From NCBI GenBank assembly GCA_016291475.1, contig JAEEXJ010000041.1, positions 1 to 26,430 on the forward strand: 26,430 nt of DNA, given 5' to 3'. The notes beneath the pieces are model-generated. The model made no database searches. It worked only from the letters and a program-made list of their open reading frames with translations, and was not told where the DNA came from. How positions within the stretch are numbered: position 1 is the stretch's first letter; the number at the start of each line of letters is the position of its first letter. Positions 14,555 through 22,673 of this stretch are shown in pieces. This stretch comes from Lachnospiraceae bacterium. GTDB lineage: Bacteria; Bacillota_A; Clostridia; Lachnospirales; Lachnospiraceae. The position numbers were made by a program, and so were the translations under genes.

Positions 14555-15818
14555 AGAAATCAAGATAAAATCTTCATATATCAGACTGTGTACAACAGTT
14601 TTAATTCTGCTGTTTATCATAGTAGCAACAGTTGAACTCTATGCCCACAGAAGAAACGACGAATCCGTAAAACTCTATCGAATAGAGATAAACAGAGTTG
14701 AGAACGAATTAAAAGCTCACTCAGATGAAGCCGGTTTTTATATAGACGTGACGCAATATGAAACCATACTGAGCGTACATGGACTTGATGAAATAGATCA
14801 ATATGACATGTTCGCGTCAAACGATCATTACGTGATCAGAGAAATAAACGGAAGACTTTTCCGGATCGATTACAAAGTCGATCTGTCCGAAGAGCATAAA
14901 GCCTTCCTTAAAATGACCCATGTCATTATGCTAATCATGATAGTAACTGTCGTGTTTTTCCTGGCATTCATCTATCTGTCCATTATCAGGACTTTTGAAA
15001 CGATATCCGATTATCCATATAAACTTGCCAAGGGTAATCTTACCGTCCCGCTCAAAGAAAACCGAAACAGATACTTCGGAAATTTTCTCTGGGGGCTTGA
15101 TATGCTCAGGGAAAATCTCGAAGATGAACGCAGGAAGAATCTTGAGCTCCAGAAGGAAAAGAATGTATTTATCATGTCTCTTTCCCACGACATGAAGACA
15201 CCCATCTCCGCAATAAAGCTTTATTCCACTGCGCTTAAAAAAGGGCTGTATAAAGATCCGGATAAAATTGCGGACACTGCCGTAAAAATCGGAGAAAATG
15301 CGGATGAAATAGAAAAATATGTTTCGGGGATCATCTCCGCATCAGGTGATGACTTTCTGGATCTTCGTGTCAATAATTCCGATTTCTATCTGTCATCGGT
15401 TATCGAAGAGATCCGGAAATACTATACGGATAAACTGAAAAACATCGGCACCCATCTTACAATAGAAGATTACTCCGATGTAATGCTAGTCGGTGATCCT
15501 GAAAGAGTCATCGAAGTTATCCAGAACATTTTGGAGAATGCGATTAAATACGGTGACGGGGATAGAATCGATATCTCTTTTAATGATGAAGAAGGTGCAA
15601 GACTGATCACTGTTTCAAATTCGGGATCTACGATTTCAGATAAGGAAATTCCTCATATCTTCGAAAGCTTCTACAGAGGCTCGAATATAAAAAACAGACA
15701 GGGATCCGGTCTGGGATTATACATCTGCAAAAAGCTCCTGGGACAAATGGGCGGAGAAATCTTTGCAGAACAGGCAGACGGAACATTCAGTGTCACGGTG
15801 GTACTTAACCGCAGATGA
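14547..15818 (+). CDS. Sensor histidine kinase (two TM helices, periplasmic-type sensor loop)
   Basis: The 423-residue kinase has TM1 at about 12-32, a short outside sensor domain (about 33-122), TM2 at about 123-147, a HAMP-like linker and a coiled coil rich in Glu/Lys (about 180-205). The H-box is MSLSHDMKTP (His at about 213). The ATP-binding domain has NILENAIKYG, a G1-type region VSNSGS and GSGLGLYICKKLL. It phosphorylates the partner regulator. The sensor loop is longer than in BceS-type kinases, so ligand may be sensed directly rather than only through the transporter. The start codon appears to be TTG, overlapping the regulator's last codons; no ATG is available in frame nearby. Confidence 0.92.
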   Translation: MNEEIKIKSSYIRLCTTVLILLFIIVATVELYAHRRNDESVKLYRIEINRVENELKAHSDEAGFYIDVTQYETILSVHGLDEIDQYDMFASNDHYVIREINGRLFRIDYKVDLSEEHKAFLKMTHVIMLIMIVTVVFFLAFIYLSIIRTFETISDYPYKLAKGNLTVPLKENRNRYFGNFLWGLDMLRENLEDERRKNLELQKEKNVFIMSLSHDMKTPISAIKLYSTALKKGLYKDPDKIADTAVKIGENADEIEKYVSGIISASGDDFLDLRVNNSDFYLSSVIEEIRKYYTDKLKNIGTHLTIEDYSDVMLVGDPERVIEVIQNILENAIKYGDGDRIDISFNDEEGARLITVSNSGSTISDKEIPHIFESFYRGSNIKNRQGSGLGLYICKKLLGQMGGEIFAEQADGTFSVTVVLNRR

Positions 15819-15836
15819 TAAAGCAGCGTATCATCT
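15813..15836. terminator. Weak two-way hairpin between convergent genes
   Basis: A perfect 8-bp inverted repeat (AGATGATA at 15813-15820 and TATCATCT at 15829-15836) overlaps the stop codons of both the kinase (+) and the PgeF gene (-). It has no good T-tract on the plus side, so termination may be inefficient. Confidence 0.4.
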
Positions 15837-16685
15837 AATCATCAAAAAAGCACACAACCCTCCTCTTTGTCCGCGGGATCCTCTGTGTGAATGAAGCACA
15901 TCCTTGTTACAGCAAGTGCATAGATCAGGCACGGAAATGTGCTCAGGAAGGATTCCGGCTCTTTCCATATTTATGACATTAGCCCGGGTAAGGTCAAGCT
16001 GATACTTACCCGGGATATTTTCTTTATGAGGAAGAACCACAGTGCCTGCATCTTCACCATACTTTTCGATGAAGACATCCGCGACATCGCTTCCTACTTC
16101 ATAACAATCCGCACATATGGAAGGACCTATGCAGGCAATGATATCTTCGGGTTTGCTTCCGTATAACCGGTTCATCTCATCAACGGTTTTCCGGCAAATA
16201 TTTCCTACTGTCCCTCTCCATCCGGAATGTGACGCTGCTATTGCACGGTTTACGGGATCTACGAAATACAGAGGAACACAATCCGCATAGGAAGTAACCA
16301 GACATACACCGGGTTCATCTGTCATGATTCCGTCTATATCCGAGAAATCTCTGTCACGAAGGATTCCCATACCGTGATGCTTGGATGTAACCTCCATAAC
16401 ATTGGTAGTATGCTGCTGATCCGAGTAAACCATCTGCTCTATGCTTACGCCTATGCTCTCACCGAAGAGTCTGAAATTTTCCCTTACCTTATCCGGATCA
16501 TCGCCTCTGGTGAAGGTCAGGTTCATACTCTCATACATACCTGTACTTACACCGCCTTCTCTTGTAGAGAAGGCGTTTATAAGCCATGGGTATTTTTCGA
16601 GAGATATATAACTTATTCTCGGAACACCTTTTTCGGTTACAACGCGTGTTGTTTCAACGCATTTTCTTTTCTTAAGACAGATCAC
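15831..16685 (-). CDS. pgeF: PgeF/YlmD (YfiH) family multicopper-laccase-fold protein
   Basis: The 284-residue protein is of the normal length for the YfiH/YlmD family. Family members are known as peptidoglycan editing factor PgeF (removes L-Ser wrongly placed in the stem peptide) and as purine nucleoside-active enzymes. The metal ligands of the family are visible: His92 (SDQQHT), Cys136 (YADCVP) and His153 (ASHSGWRGT). The ACIGPSICADCYEV block and the C-terminal LCTCCNKDVLHSHR are also conserved. The start overlaps the stop of the membrane-protein gene by 4 bases, so translation is coupled. In many Firmicutes this gene lies beside cell-division genes; here it follows a LytTR regulator instead. 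Confidence 0.9.
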   Translation of the reverse strand: MICLKKRKCVETTRVVTEKGVPRISYISLEKYPWLINAFSTREGGVSTGMYESMNLTFTRGDDPDKVRENFRLFGESIGVSIEQMVYSDQQHTTNVMEVTSKHHGMGILRDRDFSDIDGIMTDEPGVCLVTSYADCVPLYFVDPVNRAIAASHSGWRGTVGNICRKTVDEMNRLYGSKPEDIIACIGPSICADCYEVGSDVADVFIEKYGEDAGTVVLPHKENIPGKYQLDLTRANVINMERAGILPEHISVPDLCTCCNKDVLHSHRGSRGQRGGLCAFLMIR

Positions 16686-17680
16686 TTGAAATCATCCTCC
16701 CAAAGCAGCTTTCCGTTCGGATCGTATATTCTGCAATATTCATAATCATCCGGATAATTTGCATCTTCATATATCATCATCTGCTGCTGTTCAATCCTAA
16801 AGCCCGACTTGGTAACTATTGTAAAACGGATGGACAGATCTCTTTTCACATCAAGATCTTTATCAAGATATATTGTTTCCTGATTAAATGTCTCGTCTGT
16901 AATATCCACGCTCTTAATATCCTGTCCGTCACATATATACGTAGCCGTTACAGACTCTATATCATCGTTGTCACCCATGAGCATGGTATAGTTGCCTTCC
17001 GTTACCATCTTACCAAGCCTTGAATAGTATGAAAAGCTGCAGTTAAGATTGGGCATAGGAAAATAGTCATAATAAAGACTTGAAGGAAAATCCACGTACT
17101 CCGAATAATTTCTGCCGGGCTCTTTTATAACTATCCTTGCTTCATAATCATCATCAAATATGCTGCGGTCGATTCTTAATGAATATATTCCGTTTCCGTC
17201 ATTATTCATTTCATATGTATTTCCGCCGGCCACAAGCGCAACATCAGTATCTTCGGTATACTCTTTTAACACAAGTTTCGTATCGACCGGAACGGTATAT
17301 GTGCCGAGGTCTGCATCACCAAGATTATATGTGAATTCCTCCACATGGGATGACTGCTTTTTTATATCCTCCTGCATCTGATTGATCAGGATGTTGAGAT
17401 TTCTGTTATCATATTCAAGATTGTTCATCCTGAACTGCATAGAGGAGACTATTCCGCTTACGGTGCTTACTCCGATAAATGTCATTATGACTATCACCAT
17501 GAGTACGATCTTGTAGCTAACACCAGCAGCAGTCCTGGGTTCCGGTATTGAAGAGTGTGTATCATGAACTTCACCCTTAGCCACTTTATCCAGATGCCTG
17601 TTATATCTGAAGATAATGACGAAGATAATTAATGCGACAATTATTAATAAAGCAATTATATATATCATTAATGAAGCCAT
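16682..17680 (-). CDS. Two-TM membrane protein of unknown function
   Basis: The 332-residue product has two hydrophobic helices near its N terminus: about 5-25 (IYIIALLIIVALIIFVIIF) and about 55-80 (SYKIVLMVIVIMTFIGVSTVSGIV). A short coiled coil follows (about 85-113, with DNRNLNILINQMQEDIKKQ). The rest is a large, mostly beta domain of about 220 residues, probably outside the cell, which has two Ig-like stretches by eye. GGAGGCGATACA precedes the ATG. It lies 12 bases after the LytTR gene and is translationally coupled to pgeF, so it may be controlled by the LytTR protein. LytTR-only regulators of this size usually have a DUF3021 membrane partner, which this is not. No function is assigned. 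Confidence 0.78.
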   Translation of the reverse strand: MASLMIYIIALLIIVALIIFVIIFRYNRHLDKVAKGEVHDTHSSIPEPRTAAGVSYKIVLMVIVIMTFIGVSTVSGIVSSMQFRMNNLEYDNRNLNILINQMQEDIKKQSSHVEEFTYNLGDADLGTYTVPVDTKLVLKEYTEDTDVALVAGGNTYEMNNDGNGIYSLRIDRSIFDDDYEARIVIKEPGRNYSEYVDFPSSLYYDYFPMPNLNCSFSYYSRLGKMVTEGNYTMLMGDNDDIESVTATYICDGQDIKSVDITDETFNQETIYLDKDLDVKRDLSIRFTIVTKSGFRIEQQQMMIYEDANYPDDYEYCRIYDPNGKLLWEDDFK

Positions 17681-17692
17681 TGTATCGCCTCC

Positions 17693-18142
17693 TTATATAT
17701 TGAAAAAATTTCTGAAATTGGAATAATAACTTCTGGTAACATCCACCAGTTCGCCGTTTGTCATCGTAAGAATGTATTTCATGGAAAGAGTAGGCCTTAT
17801 CTTCTTAACATGTTTTCTCGAGATGATAACCGATTTGCTTACACGGATGAATTCTTTGGGATCCAGCTGTGATTCCAATTGATACATTCTGTCCTGTGAA
17901 CTGAATGTTCCTTCATCCGTATGAATATCGATATCCTTACCGAATGCTTCTATATATATGATCTCATCCGCCTTCAGACGAACCCGTTCTTTTTTATCAT
18001 TCCGGACAGGGATGAAATCCGCATGTCCCGGCATTTCGGTTATGACATATTCTGCATCGTCGCTGATCTCAATTCCGCGTCCGGAAAGGAATTCTTTGAC
18101 CGATTCAAAATTATCTTCCGAAACCGATATTCGGAACTTCAT
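17693..18142 (-). CDS. LytTR-family DNA-binding regulator without a receiver domain
   Basis: The 149-residue protein consists of a short N-terminal region (about 1-45) and a LytTR DNA-binding domain (about 50-149). The domain has the family signature blocks IIYIEAFGKDIDIHT, MYQLESQLDPKEFIRVSKSVIISRKHVKKI and the final MTNGELVDVTRSYYSNFRNFF. It has no REC domain, so it is not part of a two-component pair. It may be controlled by its own level or by a membrane partner. AAGGAGGC stands 7 bases before the ATG, and a 37-bp dyad lies just upstream of that (18156-18192), a likely operator or mRNA hairpin. It leads an operon with the membrane protein and pgeF. Confidence 0.93.
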   Translation of the reverse strand: MKFRISVSEDNFESVKEFLSGRGIEISDDAEYVITEMPGHADFIPVRNDKKERVRLKADEIIYIEAFGKDIDIHTDEGTFSSQDRMYQLESQLDPKEFIRVSKSVIISRKHVKKIRPTLSMKYILTMTNGELVDVTRSYYSNFRNFFNI

Positions 18143-18155
18143 ACATACGCCTCCT

Positions 18156-18192
18156 TTTCTTATCCGTTAAATCGATAATAACAGATAAGAAA
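18156..18192 (-). promoter_or_regulatory. Long dyad beside the LytTR ribosome binding site
   Basis: Arms TTTCTTATCCGTTA (18156-18169) and TAACAGATAAGAAA (18179-18192) pair at 13 of 14 positions around a 9-base centre holding ATCGAT. It begins 1-2 bases upstream of the ribosome binding site of the LytTR gene. As RNA it could hide or present that site; as DNA it could be a LytTR-type operator for autoregulation. Confidence 0.65.
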
Positions 18193-18242
18193 TTTTTGAA
18201 AATACTTTGGAAATAAGATGCATTATATTATGGTATAACTTA

Positions 18243-18281
18243 CATAAAAAGCGTGATGCATGACGCATCACGCTTTTTATG
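18243..18281 (-). terminator. Terminator of the GH10-esterase gene (symmetrical)
   Basis: A perfect 17-bp stem (18243-18259 with 18265-18281, core AAAAAGCGTGATGC) with a 5-base loop, flanked by A/T runs on both sides. It lies 17 bases after the GH10-esterase stop codon. Its symmetry would allow it to work in both directions. A TATAAT box for the LytTR operon is just beyond it (18227-18222), with a poor -35. Confidence 0.92.
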
Positions 18282-18297
18282 ATTACACTAAATCTCA

Positions 18298-20367
18298 TTA
18301 TATTCTTCTAATCCACGCCCACGCAAGGTCACTCCATAGCCCCACATCTTCCTGCAGGCTCATGTCGATTCCCTGAGGCTCCCACTCATTGCCGGGTGCA
18401 AACTGGGCAATCAGTTCTTCTTTTCTCTTATCTGAGACGTTAACGCCTTTTCCCTCTTTGACAGCACCGACTGCACGCCAGACCTGTTCCATGGTATAAT
18501 CCCAGCGTCCGGTCCAGCCTTTGAAGTGATCATCATTGGCTATGGACAATCCATGGTCTCCCTTAGGGAATACGTAATGTGCAAAGGGTACTTTGTTTTT
18601 TCTGAGAGCTTCTGCCATCAGATAACTGTTTTCAACCGGGACGAGACCGTCTTCCTGTGTCTGCCATATAAAGCATGGAACCGTATTTTCATCCACCTGC
18701 TTTTCTATGGAGAAATACTCAAGTTCTTCCGAAGAAGGATCATTTCCCAGAAGCGCACGAACGGAATCAGCATGTGTGAACTCACCCGTTGTGATAACGG
18801 CATAAGAAAGGATCACTCCGTCAGGTTTATTTGATATCCTGTCGTATTCCGGATCAGGATCTTTAACATCGGAATAATGAACCGCAAGGCTTGCACATAC
18901 ATGCCCGCCTGCAGAGAATCCGCACACTACAAATCTTTTTCCTTCAACACCGTACTGCGCAGCATTTTTTCTGATGAATCTGACGGCTCTTGAAATATCG
19001 TTAAGAGGCTGCTTCTTAAGAGGAACAGACATGGTGATATCCGTTGTGTATGTAAGTACAAAAACATTCATTCCGCGGTTATAGAATTCAAGAGCCGGAA
19101 GTTCCGCTTCATGAGGTACGACCATACAATATCCGCCGCCGGGAACCATGAGCATACAGTCATGCTTCTCATCATCGTTATGGACATAGGCGAATATATT
19201 GGGAACAAAACCATAAGAAGCTTCATAGGTATATTCCCCATCCTTCCAGATGTTCTCACGGAAGTTATTCATAGTCCTCTCGGGAAGTCCCACAGGCTTA
19301 TAGTCTTCTTCCGAATAATCAGGTTCCCATTTATCGATATTCTCTTTTGAAATCGCTGTTTCAAGAACCGAATAGTATGCTTGCTTTGCAAGACAGTTTT
19401 TCCAAAACAGAAGAGGATAACTGGTCTCTCTCCTGAATCCGGAAAGCCAGCTGTTTTCATCCAGAAGATTCCAGAAGGTTACGCTTGTGATATTGGCCTT
19501 GCCGTTCTTTTTTGCATCCAGATAGATCCTGAAAAACTCGGCATATCTGTCAGCAAGTGCCTTCATAGACTCTTCAGAGGGATCGGCATTATGCATATCC
19601 AGCTCTGTTATCTGTATCTGCAATCCGAGCTTGCCGTACATCTCAAGAGCGGTGCGGTATGCCACAACATCCGGATGATCCATGAGAAGATGGGACTGCA
19701 TTCCCATTCCGTCTACAAGATCTTTTTCCATGAGCGGCTTTAAGATATTCTCTATGATAAAGTCTCTCTTCCACTCCTGAGCTGTTTCATAATCATTGTA
19801 GAAAAGTGCTACATTCGGCGCAGCATATTTTCTCGCAAATTCAAATGCCCTTATTACGTAATCATTTCCGACGGTCTTGGTCCATACGGATTTTCTGAAA
19901 TCGCCCTCATCAACCGCCTCATTAACCACGTCCCACGCATATATTATTCCCGGATATTCGGTCTGAACAAAATCAAGAACTCCGTGAATATAGCTCTCAA
20001 GCCTTGCAAGGATCGTCTCCCTGTCAGCAAGAGGGAAATTCTCATTATATCTTTGATGGAAAAACCACTTGGGAGTCTGGTTATGCCACACAAGAGTGTG
20101 ACCGCGCATTGCGATACCGTTTGCTTTGGCAAACTCCAGATAAGGGATTGCTTTGTCGAATGTAAGAGCGGGTGAAAGATTATACTTTTCAGGGTCACTT
20201 TTATTGGCATCCCTGTCCAGATAAAACATCGGCTTCATGTCATTTTCACAGGTAAAGCTGCTGAACTGCGAAGTAAGAAGCTTCATATGAGCAGGTACAT
20301 GAAGATTATAGTTAGAGATTGCTGCGCCGATTTTGAAATACGGCTCGAAAGCTGTTTTGAGATTCAT
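18298..20367 (-). CDS. Bifunctional GH10 endo-xylanase / alpha-beta hydrolase esterase, cytoplasmic
   Basis: The 689-residue protein joins two enzymes. Residues 1-340 are a complete GH10 barrel with acid/base Glu150 (WDVVNEAVD), nucleophile Glu255 (QITELDMH), the strand-3 block RGHTLVWHNQTP and TFWNLLDENSW near the end. Residues about 360-640 are an alpha/beta hydrolase of the BD-FAE/acetyl-esterase kind, with oxyanion loop PGGGY (409-413), nucleophile Ser485 (GFSAGGH), Asp573 and His605 (KGDHGLS). GH10 cleaves beta-1,4-xylan or short xylo-oligosaccharides. The esterase should remove acetyl or similar ester groups. There is no signal peptide, so it acts on oligomers already imported, as known for cytoplasmic GH10 enzymes of rumen Butyrivibrio. 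A tail (about 640-689) lacks a recognised domain. AGGGGAAAAA precedes the ATG. The transcript is monocistronic, with its own promoter and terminator. Confidence 0.93.
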   Translation of the reverse strand: MNLKTAFEPYFKIGAAISNYNLHVPAHMKLLTSQFSSFTCENDMKPMFYLDRDANKSDPEKYNLSPALTFDKAIPYLEFAKANGIAMRGHTLVWHNQTPKWFFHQRYNENFPLADRETILARLESYIHGVLDFVQTEYPGIIYAWDVVNEAVDEGDFRKSVWTKTVGNDYVIRAFEFARKYAAPNVALFYNDYETAQEWKRDFIIENILKPLMEKDLVDGMGMQSHLLMDHPDVVAYRTALEMYGKLGLQIQITELDMHNADPSEESMKALADRYAEFFRIYLDAKKNGKANITSVTFWNLLDENSWLSGFRRETSYPLLFWKNCLAKQAYYSVLETAISKENIDKWEPDYSEEDYKPVGLPERTMNNFRENIWKDGEYTYEASYGFVPNIFAYVHNDDEKHDCMLMVPGGGYCMVVPHEAELPALEFYNRGMNVFVLTYTTDITMSVPLKKQPLNDISRAVRFIRKNAAQYGVEGKRFVVCGFSAGGHVCASLAVHYSDVKDPDPEYDRISNKPDGVILSYAVITTGEFTHADSVRALLGNDPSSEELEYFSIEKQVDENTVPCFIWQTQEDGLVPVENSYLMAEALRKNKVPFAHYVFPKGDHGLSIANDDHFKGWTGRWDYTMEQVWRAVGAVKEGKGVNVSDKRKEELIAQFAPGNEWEPQGIDMSLQEDVGLWSDLAWAWIRRI

Positions 20368-20403
20368 TTTGTTTTTCCCCTAATTTTTGTTTTGAAAATC
20401 AAA

Positions 20404-20433
20404 CTGACACCGGGGTCGTGCCCCTTTTGTCAG
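20404..20433 (-). promoter_or_regulatory. Hairpin at the 5' end of the GH10-esterase mRNA
   Basis: CTGACA...TGTCAG outer arms (20404-20409, 20428-20433) and GGGG/CCCC inner arms form a GC-rich stem-loop that would begin within a few bases of the predicted transcript start. It is not followed by a good T-run, so it is more likely an mRNA-stabilising or regulatory hairpin than a terminator. Confidence 0.5.
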
Positions 20434-20443
20434 CCCGCTTTTT

Positions 20444-20472
20444 ATTATAGTACGGCCATCATGTGGTTACAA
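20444..20472 (-). promoter_or_regulatory. Promoter of the GH10-esterase gene
   Basis: Leftward: -35 TTGTAA (20472-20467), 17-base spacer, -10 TATAAT (20449-20444), start site near 20437, about 70 bases before the ATG. It lies just beyond the terminator of the kinase operon, so the gene is an independent unit. Confidence 0.8.
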
Positions 20473-20481
20473 TAAATAAAC

Positions 20482-20511
20482 GAAACGCCCCGGGCGCGAC
20501 CGGGGCGTTTC
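20482..20511 (-). terminator. Terminator of the response regulator/kinase operon
   Basis: A perfect 12-bp GC-rich stem (GAAACGCCCCGG at 20482-20493 with its complement at 20500-20511), with a 6-base loop, is followed on the minus strand by GTTTATTTATTG. It begins 6 bases after the kinase stop codon. Confidence 0.92.
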
Positions 20512-20516
20512 TAGGC

Positions 20517-22658
20517 TTAGTCTACCGGATCAGGGGTTGATTTCTCCGGTATATCCATAACTCTGGGGAAGAGTAGGATCACTTTGAAAAGATCGCCGTC
20601 CACGACAAGATTCAACCTGCCGTTCATAAGCTCCATGAGACTCTGGGCGATCGAAAGGCCGAGGCCGTTTCCTTCGGAACCTCTGGAGGAGTCACCTCTT
20701 GTGAATCTTTCAAGCAGTTCATCGCTTGACATATTAAGCATTTCACGTGAGGTATTCTTTATTTCTATTGCTGCGTTATCGGAACCGCCGGTGAGGTTGA
20801 TGTAAACCCTTGTGCCCGGCTGGGAATACTTAGATACATTTACCAGCAGATTATCCAAAACTCTCTGAAGATGCTTTGTGTCTGCCAGGATATTGATAGG
20901 CTCTTCGGGAACATGGATCTTAAGGATCAGTTCGGAAGCTGCCAGTCTTTCTTCGTACTCACCGATAACCTGGTGAAGTACCATATTTACATTACAGGGT
21001 GAGAGCTCGGCTTTGAGATTGCCGGTCTGGGCCTTGGATGCTTCGATCAGATCTTCAAGAAGTTTCTTGAGTTTGATAGCCTGACGTTCCAATGTTCCGA
21101 GATACTCACGGTTTGCAGGCTCATCTGCGGGCTGTTCTCTCAGAAGCTCTACATAACTGATAATGGATGTAAGCGGAGTCTTGATATCATGTGAGACATT
21201 TGATATAAGTTCCGTCTTAAATCTCTCACTCTTCATACGTTCATCAAGTGCTTTTTCAAGTCCGACGCTTGCGGAGTTTATACCGTTACCGATCTTCTTG
21301 AAATCATAGAACATACGCCTGGTATCAACGGGAGTATGAAGGTTTCCGTTAGCCAGTCTTTCCGCTCCCTTGGCGATCCTGTTAAGCTGAAGAACACTTA
21401 CGATGAACAGCGGTACCAAAACCAGTGTCTGGAATATCCATCCCAGGATCACGATTTCGGACGCGCCCTCTGAAAGTGCAGGCACCAGAATGAGAAATTC
21501 TGCAAGTGTGCACAGAACGCATATTCCGATAGTTTTCCATAAAAGTCCGATGTTTTCACGGCACTGATATGAAAGATATCGTACGCCTTTCCCCAAGAAA
21601 GCAACAAAGCGGATCATGAAGAAAACAAAACAGATAATGGTAAGAATTCCGAATAATACCGCTACGACTATGGGAAGAGGTCTCCACTTGCACGCAAGTT
21701 CAACCCATGGATCCGCCCTTACAAACAGGTCATCCTTACTCTTATCCAAAGGATCTGCCACACAGGCGATAAGATAACAATCTGTTCCGGTTATGATATC
21801 ATCCGATGTTTCGTTGGTTGTAACGGTCCAATCCTGGAAATCTATCTCCCAGCTGTCAAAGTCGCATTTTACCGCAGAAACATAGTCACCAAGATCCTCC
21901 GACTTACATACGGTAACATCCGAAGGATAAATATCTACACAATCTCCGTATTCGGTGCAGATATACATATTACAATGTTCTATGACGTCGTCCGACCAGC
22001 CTGTCCTTCCTTCCGAATATAAGTCAAAATCCTGTCCTCTGTATATCTGATACAGTTCGGACATATCCATGGACAAAGTGACGGGGAAGTAATAATAATC
22101 TTCCGTAAGGACATATGCCATGTCCGTATTCCAGGTATAAATGAATTTTAAAATATGATGCTGTTCAACTACGACATTACTGTCATTATAGTTGCTCCAG
22201 TTGGTAATATATGCTCCTGTTCCGGGAAGACTGTCGATATCATACTGAAATATGGAATAGTCTCCGAGTGTTGCGCTGTATTTGAATAATTCGGTCTTGT
22301 CACCTGCCAGCACCTCTTCCGGAAGAGTACATACTAAATAAGATGATTCTTTTTCAAGGTTTACACTCGTCGGATCATCCGTTGAATATACACCATAACG
22401 AAAATTTGTTTTTTCAAGCTGTTCAAGTCTGAAATCGTCTTTATAATCCGACAGAGCATAAACAGCGTAATTTTTTAATAATCTTTCATTAACATTATTA
22501 CGGAACATTCTGGTACTGTCATACAGACCATACTCACCGAGTAACACTGCTACCGCAATGGCAATGCCGGTCACAATACCGGTCAAACAGGTAAGTATGA
22601 ACCAGAAGATTGCTCCGTGCTTACGACGCTCCTTTTTTTCGTCATCACTCTTAGTCAT
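20517..22658 (-). CDS. Large multi-TM sensor histidine kinase
   Basis: The 713-residue kinase has TM1 at about 16-40, a large outside sensor domain (about 41-325, Tyr/Asp rich, with no domain I recognise), then three hydrophobic helices (about 330-355, 375-400 and 403-430) and a HAMP-like linker. The H-box is NVSHDIKTPLTS (His at about 490). The ATP-binding domain has DNLLVNVSKYSQP, KNTSREMLNMSSDELLERFTRGDSSRG and GNGLGLSIAQSLMEL. This ATPase variant, with N-T-S in place of the usual D-x-G of the G1 box, is common among Lachnospiraceae kinases of this kind, so activity is expected. The gene starts 15 bases after the response regulator stop. The signal is unknown. Confidence 0.93.
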   Translation of the reverse strand: MTKSDDEKKERRKHGAIFWFILTCLTGIVTGIAIAVAVLLGEYGLYDSTRMFRNNVNERLLKNYAVYALSDYKDDFRLEQLEKTNFRYGVYSTDDPTSVNLEKESSYLVCTLPEEVLAGDKTELFKYSATLGDYSIFQYDIDSLPGTGAYITNWSNYNDSNVVVEQHHILKFIYTWNTDMAYVLTEDYYYFPVTLSMDMSELYQIYRGQDFDLYSEGRTGWSDDVIEHCNMYICTEYGDCVDIYPSDVTVCKSEDLGDYVSAVKCDFDSWEIDFQDWTVTTNETSDDIITGTDCYLIACVADPLDKSKDDLFVRADPWVELACKWRPLPIVVAVLFGILTIICFVFFMIRFVAFLGKGVRYLSYQCRENIGLLWKTIGICVLCTLAEFLILVPALSEGASEIVILGWIFQTLVLVPLFIVSVLQLNRIAKGAERLANGNLHTPVDTRRMFYDFKKIGNGINSASVGLEKALDERMKSERFKTELISNVSHDIKTPLTSIISYVELLREQPADEPANREYLGTLERQAIKLKKLLEDLIEASKAQTGNLKAELSPCNVNMVLHQVIGEYEERLAASELILKIHVPEEPINILADTKHLQRVLDNLLVNVSKYSQPGTRVYINLTGGSDNAAIEIKNTSREMLNMSSDELLERFTRGDSSRGSEGNGLGLSIAQSLMELMNGRLNLVVDGDLFKVILLFPRVMDIPEKSTPDPVD

Positions 22659-22673
22659 TCTTTTCCTCTCAAG

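Noticed and set aside
10702..15818. Classical BceRS-BceAB bacitracin-type module
   Set aside because: The permease is a duplicated FtsX protein of about 790 residues, not the 10-TM BceB type, and the kinase has a real outside sensor loop, unlike BceS. The general idea of peptide or envelope stress remains possible.
20404..20433. Intrinsic terminator in the GH10-esterase leader
   Set aside because: The stem is good but the following sequence is TTTGATTTTC rather than a solid T-run, and it would sit at the very first bases of the transcript.
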